Source of the DNA: Amanita rubescens
Taxonomy: Eukaryota; Basidiomycota; Agaricomycetes; Agaricales; Amanitaceae
Assembly (NCBI GenBank): GCA_015039365.1
Contig: WION01000014.1
Location: forward strand, 62,001 to 126,000
DNA length: 64,000 nt
Direction: 5' to 3'
Made by a program: the position numbers and the translations under genes. Positions within the stretch are counted from its first letter, which is position 1. Each line of letters begins with the position of its first letter. The notes below the pieces were generated by a model. The model was not told the DNA's origin and ran no database searches. It was given only the letters and a program-made list of their open reading frames with translations. Shown piece by piece: positions 13,116 to 25,622 of this stretch.

Positions 13116-16100
13116 TCAAAAGAAGGGAAAAAAGCGCTCGCACGCACATTTCAAAACAAGAAGCGTAAACGCAGTTGCCAATTCCGGTTTCTGCATTCTC
13201 AGCCTCCTCAAATTTCCAGTGGACAGCTTCCACAACACCGCAGGACGTTCGACCACCACTGTCGCGTTCCTCGGCAAATCCGAGAGGGCAGACAACTCTC
13301 CGGCAAGGGTACCGGCACACATTGTTTCCTCCATATTCTGCGTATGCTCCGCAAACGCATACGTCGCCTTGAGCACGCCCGACTCGACAATGTACAGCCC
13401 GTCCGGGGGGTCTCCCTGCCTCCACAACACAAGGCCCGGGGCCAACGTCAACCGCTCCAAATACGATTTAACAGGATAAAACTCGCGTAGGTTGCCCCTA
13501 TTGTTGAAGCTTGAAAAGATTTTACGGAGGGCGATAAACGGTTCTTCGTCGTATTCGTGTTCTGCTGGGATTGTGATGGGTTCTGTGGCGAGCGTACGTT
13601 CGGCTGCGACACGTAGTTGAGCTTGGCGAGGAGAGCGGCCTAGGGATCCGTATAGGCCTCCGATAGGATCGGGGTGCCTGAGCATGGGTACCGCTGTCAA
13701 GAGTCGCGTGCGTTCAGATTCTTTCTTTAAAACTTTTTTTGGGCAGAGACTTACTGCACGACGCCGTCGCTTCCATCTTTTGTGATCTATACCACGCATG
13801 GAGGTACTCGTTTTCTGTCCCTGTCAGTCCAATTCAGTCCAATCTGCGTGTAAGAGAGAAAGGAAGGGCGGGGACTCACACTCCATTGCATCGTTCAACG
13901 TCGAGAATAACTCAACACTGGATGATCCTAATACACCCACAGACCCCAATGCTTGACCGACGGACGAGCCCGCCTGGAATCCGCAAAACACGAGCGTGAT
14001 AGCTTTACCATAAAGCAGTCTTTGGATCCTCACGAACGCTTCGGCAGAGGACATGTCCACTCCCGCTACGAGGGACAAATCGAGGACGAGGAACCGGATC
14101 GGATTGCGTTTCCAAGAGGGAGCGTCAATCAGCGAGCGGATGGTTTCCTCGACGTAGGCGATAGTTCCAAAGAAGAGGAAGCCTTGCAGTTTTATGACGG
14201 TCGTCTGCTTGGACACCTCGCGGATGTATTCTCTTTGCAAACTCGGACGGCGAACGGACGACATGGCCGTTTCGCCTGTTTGGATCGTACGAATGCTCCT
14301 CCTTTGTGAACTCTGCACGACGAAAAACACACCTGGCAGAATGAAATGTCTCAGAGAGCGAATCGCAGGGCAAGGGGCAATACGTACAACTGACGATGAT
14401 CCCAAACAAGACGCCAATGACAAAGTCCCATACGGCCATGCACACCATGATACTGACAATCGTCAGATATTCAGTTCTAAAATGCCAACGTTTTAGATCG
14501 CGTTTTCAAAAAGACGGAAGCGCGTACTTGTTAACACGATGTCTCGTATCCCACAAGGCTTCCTTGACGAGATCGATTCCCAACACGAAAATCAAAGCTC
14601 CAACGACCATAATAGCTGCATCATCGCGTCAACGCCCGTCTAGGCATTAGGTAGTTTAGGCGCAACTCACGTATATATGCGATCGGCCAAGTCCCTATGA
14701 CCAACAACGCCGTCGTCGCCAACGCGAGCATGAACCCAGCGATGCGAGTGTTCCCACCTACGCGGGAAAATCTGCAAAACAAATTAGACAACGTCGCTCG
14801 GAAAAGAACTGGGAAAAACTGACAATAAAGTATTAATATACACGAGATAGTTTGGTCTGTAACAGTGAAAAAAAGTCAGGACTGTGTGGTATCAAAACGG
14901 GGTAACGTACACTGTCCCGACGAGACCTGCTAATAAATTAGAGTAACCATGACCGACGAGTTCCTTGTTAGTGTCGATATCTTCGTTTAGCGAGACGGCT
15001 GTAGTGCAAATATATATAAGTCGCCGCAAGCGATAACAAAGCTCGTGACGTACAGAGGGCGGGAACGTTAAGCGGAGGATGCAAGATGTTGAAAAATAAT
15101 CTACAAGGGGTGGTCAAACTTCAGAAACACCCGTACACACAACACGTACAATGCAAATTGAGTAGGTAAAGTCGCCCAAATAGCGTCTATATGCACAGCA
15201 TTGAAATCTGTCGCCAAATGTCAAAAGTTTAGAGATGGTAGAGACCAAGTGAACGCACCTAGATAAGAATACATTTTATACCACGCTTCTCCTGATGCGT
15301 TGTTTCCTAAATCAAACAACCATCCGTTTTTTCTGAGATCTACCAACGGTAGACCTGCACCAACTACAACGATATAAAACAAGAAAGGAATAACGATAAA
15401 ATCTGCGCAAAAAGTGTGAGTGCGGATTAGGGAGTTGAAATTTGAACACAAACATAGAGGGAAAATCAATTGGTGATGGAACCGATGCGTGATGAGCCTC
15501 AAAAGGACTGCAAGGGAGAGAGGAAGGAGCCACAATGAGATCGTGTGCGCGTCCATAAACATGTGTCGGATCGATTGAAAGGGTGCTTCTTGGAAGGCTC
15601 CGTCCGGCATTCCGAGGCATACGGTGAGACTAATTCGAGTCTCAGACATACGCAATACATTTATTTTAAAAAAAGGAACGCACCCGGTCATGATGAGGAA
15701 TACACCCACTCCACCAATGCAGCTAGAGCGGTGATTAAGAATAAGAATAAATATTATCACTCGTGATATTATACGGACTTACCCGACAAGGATGTGCCTT
15801 GGGAAAAAACCGACGATGGCACCAAGTTTGAGCACTCCGAGGAGAAGAAAAGCTAAACCTGGTACGGAATAAGCCGAGGTCTAGCAAAAAAAGGCAGATC
15901 GACATGTACCGGTTATCACAGAACTAAGCGCATATGCGACCAGGGTTGTCGCAATAACATCGCGAGCGTTATTTTCGCCAACGTGAGCTGCTATGGCATT
16001 TGCCATCATGTGGAAAAAGGGCTGGTGATGTGTGTGTGAGGATATCCCAAAATAAAGAAGGGAAAAAACTACATACCACGACTTCGATCATCATGCTGCC

Positions 16101-16762
16101 GTTGGCGCATGCGAATCCACTTCCTCCCAGGGAGTAAACGAGCTGAGAAACGATGCAGGACAAAAAGAACATGGAGACACCCATTGTTCCTAGTCCAGAA
16201 AAAACGCCAGTTGAAGGAAAGATGATGAGGCCATCTGTGAAAACGTTCTTAGTAGAGGTTGGGACAAGAATGGACATTGGAACGCACAAGAAACGCCATC
16301 GAGAATGTTGAGTAGACAGCCAAGTATCACTGCAGGAAGAGCACGAAGGGCCGTCCTGCCAATATCACGCAGAGAGTACATTGAGAGACGTTTTGAAAAG
16401 ATGGTCCGTAAGGGAGAGGAAGCCATATATTGGGAAGATGAGGCCTTGCGTAATAACGGCGATCGTTCTGATGGGTTCTGTTGCAGTCTGGAGAGTGAGG
16501 AATGCCCTGTGAGAACAACGTAACTTTCGGAGTCGCTATCCGTTGAACCGTCTTCGCCTGCACGGTTCGGAAAGCCGGTGGTGGGACTAGGGGTCAGTGT
16601 GGGTGTAGTCAAAGCGGTCGAACGTTCGCTGTGTTCAGACTCGGCATCTGAATCATCGTCTTCTTGTGCACGTTGGTGCGATGCCGCGGGAGTGGGTGAT
16701 TGCCTCATGGTTGGGGGGCGCGTTGAGAGCGTCTTTTGGGGTGAGGTGGACATGGGGGACAT
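13116..16762 (-). CDS. SulP-family transporter with STAS and cyclic-nucleotide-binding-like domains
   Basis: Order from the N terminus: an acidic Ser-rich cytosolic tail (16762-16400), a multi-segment hydrophobic SulP core spread over many short exons (about 16350-14450), a STAS domain (about 14300-13870; VIKLQGFLFFGTIAYVEE, VDMSSAEAFVRI), then a CAP_ED domain (about 13560-13120; LWRQGDPPDGLYIVESGVLK, GELSALSDLPRNATVV). This layout matches the yeast YGR125W/Vsb1 group at the vacuolar membrane, for which basic amino-acid handling rather than sulfate has been reported; sulfate transport should not be assumed. ATG 16762 is the first start. The gene is divergent from CFIm25 with 221 bp between starts. 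Exon borders in the membrane core were not all resolved. Confidence 0.82.
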
Positions 16763-16983
16763 ATTAGAGAGAGAAATTGAACTGAGACGTATGGAATGCT
16801 GAGAACTAGAAAAAGTGACATTGTTAAGAAGATCATCCGAGTTTGGCAGAAAAAGTCTAGAAAAAAAATGACGCGCGGTCAGCGACGGAAAGGACTTGAA
16901 TTCCTGGAACTTACCCTGCCCTGCTCGCTTGATTCATTTCATCGACGTTTTCGCGTCCCTGTAACACGTGACTTACCATCGTG

Positions 16984-17906
<923 letters not shown>

Positions 17907-17980
17907 ATTCCCAATCGTAAAAAAGTAACTAATGTCATGTACCAAAATCGTCCTCCATTCGTAATCGTAATCTAGGCTCT

Positions 17981-18846
17981 TCAGCAGGCACATCCTTGAT
18001 CTCCATGAGCATCCTGTTGCCCAACCACTTGCACACCCCCAGGCATTCCTCCCCTCCCTCCATCCGTTCTCTGTACCTTCGCTCCTTCCCAAACTTCTGC
18101 CGTATTCAAAATCTTCTCCACCACCTCTCTAAACGTCTCCGTCACACCCACCGCCGTCTTTGCCGACGCCTCTATAAAGAGCGAGTCCATCTTGCGCGCA
18201 TACGCCTCTCCTTCGGACGTAGCCACCTGCCGAGAATACTCCTTATCGACCTTGTTCCCTACGAGGATTTTAACAATCGGCGTAGTGATGTATGTCTCTA
18301 GCTCAGTGTACCACCGAGGGAGCGCGTCAAACGTTTCCCGTGAAGTAACGTCGTAAACTGCGTAGTAGTTGATTTACCCAAATCTAATGAGAACACTTCA
18401 AGCGAAACGTACCGAGAATAACACCCTGAGCACCACGATAATACGACGACGTGATCGTTCTAAACCGTTCTTGACCAGCCGTATCCTGTCTAGGGCCAAT
18501 CCCAGGTAAAAATCGCCCATACGTCAATTCACCCCACCCAACCCTCCAAAACAACACACACACACGCACCCATATACTCAATTTGACTTTTTTCCCGCCT
18601 ATTTCCATTTTGTGCACCTATAGTACAAGTCGCTATGACGTGAGTGAAAAAAGAGCAAGAAAAAGAATAACAACCGTGCATGCAACTCACTCTAAAATCC
18701 ACACCGATCGTAGCGCTCGCTTCGTCTTCTGGTAACCATTGGGAATCGGAGAAACGGAGTAAGAGGCTGCTTTTGCCTACGGAGGCGTTACCGATGAGGA
18801 GGAGCTTGACGTTGGTTGGCGCCGGGGAGGGAGATATAGGTGGCAT
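17981..18846 (-). CDS. Rab-type small GTPase A
   Basis: Start [20 protein letters not shown] at 18846. G1 is GNASVGKSS, the switch I Thr is in [10 protein letters not shown], switch [22 protein letters not shown] is canonical (exon near 18400-18490), G4 is NKVDK and G5 is EASAK. The C terminus GCAC fits double geranylgeranylation, placing it on an endomembrane. Several short introns split the domain, one before the DTAGQE exon. The nearest general resemblance is the Rab18/Rab1 group; I do not assign an orthologue. It is the only member of the local array with a proline-rich N terminus and probably the least derived. A 67-residue open frame at 19195-19452 (-) upstream has no recognisable family. 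Confidence 0.85.
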
Positions 18847-19554
18847 GGTTGGAGTCAGTGGTGAAGTGAGGTTGAACTCGAGGCGGAGCGGAGGTTCCAG
18901 TGCTACTTTATCACGCTGTCACGAGTTGACTACGCCGCGCATTCTCGACTCTAACAAGCAATTAGATTTATTCTCTATTGGCCAGGACAAAACTCGCTGC
19001 CATTGACGCGAAGGCTTCTCAAGACTCATTGCAAGGGCTGATGACATTTTCTTGCCAAAAACAAGTGGAGTGGTACACCGCACATATTACTCGTACTTGT
19101 CGGTTTGCACCGACCGGCTCTTCTCAAAATGTTGTTTTTGCCTTTTATTTTCAAATGTTAGAAAAACGTCATTGTTTTTGGCTTTGATCTTTCATCATGC
19201 CGCGTAGTTGATCCCCGCCGAACCCGGAGCATACTCCCCCACTGTTATAACGCGTACATAGTGGCACGGGACCACGGCTTTCTCCTGGAACACTCGCAGG
19301 TTTGCAGGTGAGAGGTCTGCTAGACGAGGTTGTGTGATATTGTGTAAAACGATTGGGTCGCGATCTGACTGACGCGCCCACCCCTTCCAGTATCGCTGCG
19401 AGGAGTACAATAGCCCCATGTACTGACTACATGACGAAGATAGGTTCAACAAACAAGTCGGAATCGTTAGACTCTTCGATGTTCACAACAGTCTTGTAAG
19501 GCCATTTTAATTATCATCGCGCTTGACTTGTGCATCGGTACGCGCCAATCCCGG

Positions 19555-20172
19555 ATGTCGCTCTCTGACCAGGCATCCCAAGAAGTGGGTGGGGGTCGTC
19601 AGGCCGAGGAGAATGCCTGTCATTTTGGGACTACGCATGGTGAGGCCACACTCAGGCAAGGTGGTGGTGAACGGTGGTGAAGAGCATGAGTGGTAAAAAA
19701 TTTAAAGCGGTGGGAGAAAACGTTCACCGTCAAATCCCCGAGCGAGACCAGTGGGAGCGGTCATGGCCAGAGCTAGAGCGGACAGAGCCTGAGACCTGAT
19801 GTACAACTGCGATACTTATACGCTTATCTCCAAGACAGCCCTCAACATCCTCTTCACCACGTACTCACCAGCATCATCACAAACGCAGATACTGACGACA
19901 ACCAGATCTTCTACCAGTCCCAATGGGAAAGTAAATTTAACCTCTCCTCAGCCCTCCTCTATAATATTGAACGAGAGTTCTCCGGCGTTGTCGTCAGGGA
20001 CTGGTATGAGAGCTCGATATCGAGGTCGCCCTCGCCCCATTTACCCCGATCTCCTCCGACGGCTGTTCCTATGAATCGAGTTATGGAGCTTCTGAGCCGT
20101 GCAGGAAAGGGGGAAGGAGGGCAAGAGAACGCGTTTGCGTCGTTCGCTGCGTTGGACGTGAAAGACTTCTGA
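19555..20172 (+). CDS. Unrecognised protein, partial model
   Basis: The frame 19777-20172 reads as genuine coding sequence with no internal stop: RYLYAYLQDSPQHPLHHVL, an acidic stretch, LSSALLYNIEREFSGVV, a Ser/Pro segment and the end FASFAALDVKDF. Upstream, ATG 19555 opens a short reading frame ending in a GTGAGG donor near 19640. A splice joining the two is inferred, not proven. I recognise no domain. It converges with Rab B (174 bp between stops). It could instead be the 3' end of a gene whose 5' part has decayed. Confidence 0.35.
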
Positions 20173-20345
20173 ACAGCCATCATCGACATCGTTGTCCGCA
20201 TCATTCAATGGTAACGGCCGACCCGGTTACCCATCGCGCACCTGAAACCGCACCTGTACTATGACGAGAAGATTCCAGCTCACAATAGCCACTGCGTTCT
20301 CAATGAATTTGGAAAAGAAAAGAAATGCAAACAGATAAGATAAGA

Positions 20346-21121
20346 TCAGCAGCACCAACCGCCACCCTGCTGTTCTCGATCCAATTTAACGATATTCCTC
20401 CGACCCCTCAACTTAAGCTTCACATCTTCCAACTCCTGCGCCTCCAAAATATTTTCCACAAGCACTTTAAACATCCCTGTCACCCCCACCCCCGTTTTCG
20501 CAGACGCCTCCACAAAAAGCGAGTCTATCCTTCGCGCATACGCCTTCCCCTCGGATGTGGACACCTGCCGAGAAGACTCCTCATCGACTTTGTTCCCGAC
20601 AAGCATCTTAACGACTGGCGTGGTGATGTTATTCTCCATGTCGGCGTACCATCGTGCGAGCTCGTCGAACGATTTTCGACAGGTCACATCGTACACTTCA
20701 ATTGGCACTTCGTTAGTAGTCTGTATAAGCTTACGAATGCGACCAATCGAACACACCAAGAATGACACCCCGCGCACCTCGATAATACGATGACGTGATG
20801 GACCTATACCGCTCGAAACCCGCCGTGTCCTGTGTCGCTAAACATCAATACCGATTTCAAAGCACCACCGCGACGCACCCATATCCTCAACTGGACGTTC
20901 TTCCCGCGCACCTCCATCTTACACACCTGTGTATGAGCCAGATATGAAAACAAGTCTGCAACTCAAACCAAACTCACTTTAAAGTCTACGCCGATCGTCG
21001 CGCTTATTTCGTTTTGACGGAATCGCCTTGAATCGGAAAAACGCAGTAAGAGGCTACTTTTGCCTACGGCATTGTTACCGATGAGCAGGAGCTTAAAGTC
21101 GATTAGTTGCTGTTGTTGCAT
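20346..21121 (-). CDS. Rab-type small GTPase B with altered switch II
   Basis: Start [16 protein letters not shown] at 21121. G1 is GNNAVGKSS; switch [11 protein letters not shown] is normal; G4 NKVDE and G5 EASAK are present; the C terminus WCC suits prenylation. The switch II exon near 20800-20840 reads [18 protein letters not shown], so the Gln that positions the catalytic water in nearly all Ras-like GTPases is Phe. Loss of this Gln usually slows GTP hydrolysis strongly, so this Rab may be locked in the GTP form or depend on an unusual GAP. The reading frame is intact and intron positions match its neighbours, so it is not obviously dead. It belongs to the tandem Rab array and is closest to Rab C. 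Confidence 0.8.
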
Positions 21122-21239
21122 GGCACAGCTGGTCGCTGCGAGAGGAGAGAGAAAGAGGACAGGTATGCAGTTGAACACGAGTCAGACGCATGCCGTCCGT
21201 TAAGACGCACAGTAAAACCCGGACCAAGATAAGGTAAGA

Positions 21240-22158
21240 TCAGCATTCACAACCACCTCCACCTCCACCTCCACCTCCACCACCTTTCTTACCACCTTTC
21301 TTATCACCTTTCTTACCACCTTTCTTACCACCTTTCTTACCACCGTCAGTACGCCGACCACGCCGACCATCCTGCTGTTCCTGATCCAGCACAACACCCC
21401 GACTCCGCAACGTAAGCTTAACACCTTCCAACTCCTCCGGCACCGACTCCTCTGGCGTCTCCAAAATCTTCTCGACCACCACTCTAAACATCTCTGTTAC
21501 CCCTACTCCCGTCTTTGCTGACGCCTCCACAAAAAGTGAGTCCATCCTTCTCGCATACGCTTCCCCCTCTGATGTGGTCACCTCTCGAGAAGATTCCTTG
21601 TCGACTTTGTTTCCAATGAGTACTTTAACGACTGGCGTGGAAATTTTGTTCTCTATGTCGTCGTACCATCGCGCGAGTCCATCGAACGTTTTTCGAGAGG
21701 TCACGTCATACACTGCGAGTGTGTTGTCGGTGTTTGCAAGTAGAAGCCTACGAATCTGAAAACGAACGTACCGAGAATAACACCCTGCGCACCACGGTAA
21801 TACGACGACGTGATGGTCCTATATCGCTCTTGACCTGCCGTGTCCTGTGTGTCGATTCAAGTTCAACCGGGAAGTTCACCAGGAGTTGACGCCGCGACAC
21901 GCACCCATACGCTCAACAGAACTTTCTTCCCGCGCACCTCCATCTCTCGCACCTATGTACACGAGCCATTTCAGCATAAGAGTAACAGGGCCCAACTAAA
22001 TTAACGCTGACTTTAACATCTATACCGATCGTTGCGCTCGCTTCGTCTTCAGGAAACCATCGTGAATCGGAGAAGCGCAATAAGAGGCTAGTTTTGCCTA
22101 CGGAGGAGTTGCCGATGAGCAGGAGCTTGACCTCGTCTTGTTGTTGTTCAAGTTGCAT
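21240..22158 (-). CDS. Rab-type small GTPase C with Lys/Gly-repeat tail
   Basis: Start [17 protein letters not shown] at 22158. G1 is GNSSVGKTS, switch [11 protein letters not shown], switch [20 protein letters not shown] (canonical), G4 NKVDK and G5 EASAK. The hypervariable tail is unusual: alternating KKGG units, then a run of 11 glycines and the prenylation motif CEC. A polybasic segment before a prenylated CXC would favour acidic membranes (inference). The tail is encoded by a DNA minisatellite, so its length is probably variable between strains. The 5' end of this gene is partly copied at 22985-23103. Confidence 0.83.
21252..21344. repeat. Coding minisatellite in Rab C tail
   Basis: On the plus strand, CCACCT units (about 21252-21284) run into 12-bp units ACCACCTTTCTT (about five copies, one with a T variant). 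They encode the poly-Gly and KKGG parts of the Rab C C terminus in the minus orientation. Such tracts expand and contract by slippage in frame. Confidence 0.85.
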
Positions 22159-22274
22159 GGCACACGTTGAGGCGAGAGAAAGAAGACAGGCACGCAGCCG
22201 CCGGACACGAGCCGGCCGCATGCTGCAGGAATTAGCACATCGCTATATATACTCAGGGTTGAACCAGGAGATGA

Positions 22275-22622
22275 AGTTGAAATATATCGTCGGTCTCCAA
22301 GGCACTGTAAAAATGAACTCTTACACCACCATTTACGACGAAACACTGTTCTCCAGAGGTTCTAAATTCCTTTATTGCCTCCTATTCTAACAACTCTCGT
22401 CTCTGCTCTCTGACCGACTTCTTCCACGTGCACCACCTTCAACTTCATTTTCATTTCTTCGACCATCTGCACCAATTTCTGATCAATGCGCATCGCTTCC
22501 AAATTTCGATGGCCTTTTTTTACTTGCCCAGCGAAACTTCCCGCCAAGGACAAGAAAGCACAGGACTCAACGAGCCGTCCCACGCTAGCTTGGACAAAAA
22601 GATGAAGCAGGAACTTGCTTTG
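22275..22622 (-). pseudogene. Relic 3' end of an AIG1-like GTPase gene
   Basis: This stretch matches the last part of the intact gene at 23272-25321 base by base over about 350 bp with small gaps: the shared blocks include the His/Phe-rich plus-strand readings near 22440 and 23390, and the end blocks covering SFAGQV and KKMKQELALV. The match stops abruptly at 22622, where a kinase-like fragment begins. Only the C-terminal coding part is present; the G domain is missing, so it cannot make a GTPase. It sits directly 5' of Rab C, as the intact copy sits 5' of the Rab relic, so both belong to one duplicated block. Confidence 0.75.
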
Positions 22623-22623
22623 G

Positions 22624-22933
22624 TGTCATGGAATACGTCGATGGCGACACATTTGGTGTGGCGAAGCAAAGAATGTCTGAAGAATCGGTAGAAACTGTAC
22701 GATCGGCTGTTCGGCGTGCCCTCGAACTGTTTGCACAGTCAGGGATTGGTGTTTGGTGATCTCCGTCCACCGGTTACAAAAGATGGCGAAGTCAAGCTGA
22801 TTGATTTTGACTGGGCTGGAGAGGAAGGTCAGGCCAAGTATCCTTCACTAAAATTGCTTGGCCAGGGGGTGTTAAAGCGTTGGCTGTGATGAGGAAAGAA
22901 CATGTCTTGGACATGTTGAGAAAATTGATTTGA
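22624..22933 (+). pseudogene. Relic C-lobe of a protein-kinase-like gene (FunK1-type)
   Basis: The plus strand reads VMEYVDGDTFGVAKQRM, then LHSQGLVFGDLRPP and VKLIDFDWAGEEGQAKYPS, then WPGGVKALAVMRKEHVLDML before a stop at 22931. This order and the FGDLR / IDFDWAG pair are typical of kinase-like proteins multiplied in Agaricomycetes. The frame breaks by one base near 22732 and again near 22845, the residues usually following DLRPP are missing, and there is no N-lobe. It fills the junction between the relic AIG1-like tail and the Rab relic. Confidence 0.7.
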
Positions 22934-22984
22934 AGGTCGCAATTCAGTTGTTCTCTTTTCTTTCCTGCATCGATAGAAGCGCTC

Positions 22985-23103
22985 CCATTGTCTACAGGGG
23001 ACCATCGTGAATCAGAGAAGCGCAATAAGAGGCTAGCTTTGCCTACGGAGGAGTTGCTGATGAGCAGGAGCTTGACCTCGTCTGGTTGTTGTTCAAGTTA
23101 CAT
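22985..23103 (-). pseudogene. Relic 5' end of a Rab gene
   Basis: It matches the first ~40 codons of Rab C, including its upstream sequence as far as about 23150. The second codon is now a stop, the first Gly of the P-loop is Ser (ISNSSVGKAS), the Thr of GKTS is Ala, and similarity ends after SDSRW. No switch or G4/G5 region follows. It is part of the duplicated Rab/AIG1-like block. Confidence 0.8.
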
Positions 23104-23271
23104 GGCACACGTTGAGGCGAGAGAAAAGACAGGGACGCAGCCGGACACGAGCCATTCAAAATGATCCGCTATTGAGCTCTTCATTATCTGCAAGCTCACG
23201 TCGGTATCCAAATCACTGTATAAATGACTCTTGTACCGCCATTTACGATAGAACACTGTTCTTTAGAGGCC

Positions 23272-25321
23272 CTATGTTATACATCTGGCAATCCCTTTAT
23301 TGCCTTGTACTCTTACAACTCTCCTCTCTGCTTTCTGACTGGCTTCTTCCACCATTTTCAACTTCAATTTCATAGTTTCCAAACTTTCTTCGACCATCTG
23401 CACCAATTCCGGATTGGATGTATTATTGCGCATCGCTTCCAAATTCATTTCCATATATTTGACGGCCTTTGTCACTTGCCCAGCGAAGCTTCCCGCCAGG
23501 GACAAGGAAGCATAGGACTCGACGAGCCGTCCCACCAAAGCAAGTTCCTGCTTCATCTTTTTGCCCAAGCTAGCGATAATGGATGCTATATCAACCATGA
23601 TCTTGCGATTCTCATCGTCCCTTCGCTTAGCCTCGTCGTATTTCTTCTCTGCGTCTTCATCTATAACCCAGTTCGTATCTCGTTTCTTCCAAAGCGATCT
23701 ACGAAGGGAATGGCTCTCGTCGGGGTGACCACATTTGCATATCCCGCGTGGGGGAGGGGCCTGGGTAGCGTTGCTTCGGAAGAAAGAAAACACTGTTCGT
23801 CCTCCGAGGTACGCCGTGTATGCCACCGAACCGATGAATATGAAGGGGAGGCCTAATAAGGCTACGAATATGTGACCGGGGTGAAGGCTCTCGGGTTCGA
23901 CCCCAATGATGCAATTAACGTGACACTGGGGATGGCGACATATCATATTCAAAGTATCGGAATCGACCTGTTCCCAGACTTGCCGCGTCGCTCTCTGGAG
24001 GTTCTCGTACAGTTGCATCGTCTACGAATGGGTTAGCATAAATGCACACAATTTATGGTGTGAATGAGCGTACAATGACGTTACCGTCGTTCGATTCCTT
24101 TATCTTTGCCAGCTCATTCTTCATGTCGGCGAGTTTCAACGCAAATTCCAATGCGCTCTGAATCTTGTCTTCGATCTCCTGTGAGTTCTTGTAGAGATTT
24201 ATAATCTCCTTAGTTGGCCGCGGTACAAGCGTGTCGAGCCAGTCGAACAGAAAAACGAGCTGTTGCAAGGCTTGAGTGTGCCTCTCTTTCACAGCGCTTT
24301 CCAGGTCTATCTTGTTCATCTTCCTCTGCCCGCGGAACTGAATAAACTTCTTCCACAAAGCCAGAGGATTATCGAGCGAAAACTGATTATTCTGAATACC
24401 GCGCAAAGCGTCAGGCAAGGAATCTGGGTCAAAATTCAAAGACAGTGGACTTGCGACGTTAGTGAATACGATCCCGATGTTGTCAGCGAGCGTGCGCGGA
24501 AAGATGGATGAAAGCGTGGTCAATGCATAGTCAGTGGCAACGCCTAGGCGTTCTTCCGTGCCATTGGCCAGTATAATGACAGCATTGATAATGGGGATAC
24601 TCTGCTCGATGGCTTCGGCGATGCTGGCTTTGTGTTTTTCATCTCGGGCGATGCCGCGAGTATCCGCAAGTCCGGGTGTATCGAGTATGCGCACCGTAAT
24701 GCCATTTTTACTCGTGAGTTCGTACAGCTTGGCAGAGTTGGTCTGGCTCTGAGCTTTTGCACCGCCAGCTTCATTACTTTCGTCGTGGAAGAACTTGTAT
24801 TGTTTAGGATCGTTGCCCTTCAGGACGTTTGCAAGCAAGGACAAGAAGCTTGTTTTCCCTTTCCCGGTCTCGCCTGTAGCAGGCACGAGAGATCGGAACA
24901 TGGTTATAAAGTGAACGACGCGTCTTACCGACAAGTAAAATCGTGTAGATGACGTTCATTTTGGTTCTGAGGATACCTTTTCCAAGGTCGTTCACATTGC
25001 TAACCACATAATTAGAGTGTAATAACTATCTTAGTATACGCGCAGTATCGCTTACTTCAAAGGCTCGGGCTCTTCGTCTTCATCCTCAAACTCAGATTCT
25101 TGGCTAGATGTAGTTATGAGAGTCAACTTATGTCAGATTGTGAGCTAAATCACCTTTTTGCTACGACTGACTCTCCGATGCTTAAAGTTATTCACGCTTA
25201 AGCAGCAGGTGAAGAACAACTAGACAAACCTTCTCGGGCCGTCCGAAACGAGCGATTCCATTGACTTAATGGCCTGCCGGGGAAGACCTTCGAGTTCGGT
25301 GCCTTGGCCAAGGATTTGCAT
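23272..25321 (-). CDS. AIG1-like membrane-anchored GTPase
   Basis: The model runs from MQILGQGTELEGLPRQAIKS at 25321 to a TAG at 23272, with at least five introns. An acidic stretch (FEDEDEEPEP) is followed by the G domain: VGETGKGKTSFLSLL (G1, completed by a splice near 24890), DTPGLADTRG (G3) and an ATDYALTTLS helix. The C-terminal half has a Cys/His cluster (CRHPQCHVNC), one hydrophobic segment (IFVALLGLPFIFIGSVAYTA), a second Cys/His motif (CKCGHPDESH) and a long Lys/Glu-rich coiled-coil-like tail. P-loop and G3 fit the AIG1/Toc34-like branch of TRAFAC GTPases; the exact family is unnamed. The single membrane segment suggests an organelle or endomembrane anchor (inference). It stands among four Rab genes and its 3' end is duplicated at 22275-22622. 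Confidence 0.72.
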
Positions 25322-25622
25322 GTTTATCTGCCGAAGTTCAGGCAGGTATAATGCAAGAGCAATGGCTTAGGAGCTGCGTCCGCGTGGACGGCGATTCAGT
25401 GGGATTGTAGGCCATACGTGTAACCTAATTACTGTCTTCCTTTTCCCACAAGGCGATTGAAGGGCACGTTTTGAGTTTGACAGGCCATGAGGAAGTGGGC
25501 TGTGGGAGATGACGCGGGTAATATTACAGCTGCGTAGTTTTCCGCCTGGGATCCAACAACTAAAAGAAAAGTATGAATGGCTCGAGCTGCCAGTGCGTGG
25601 GAATTCGCAATGAAAGATAAGA

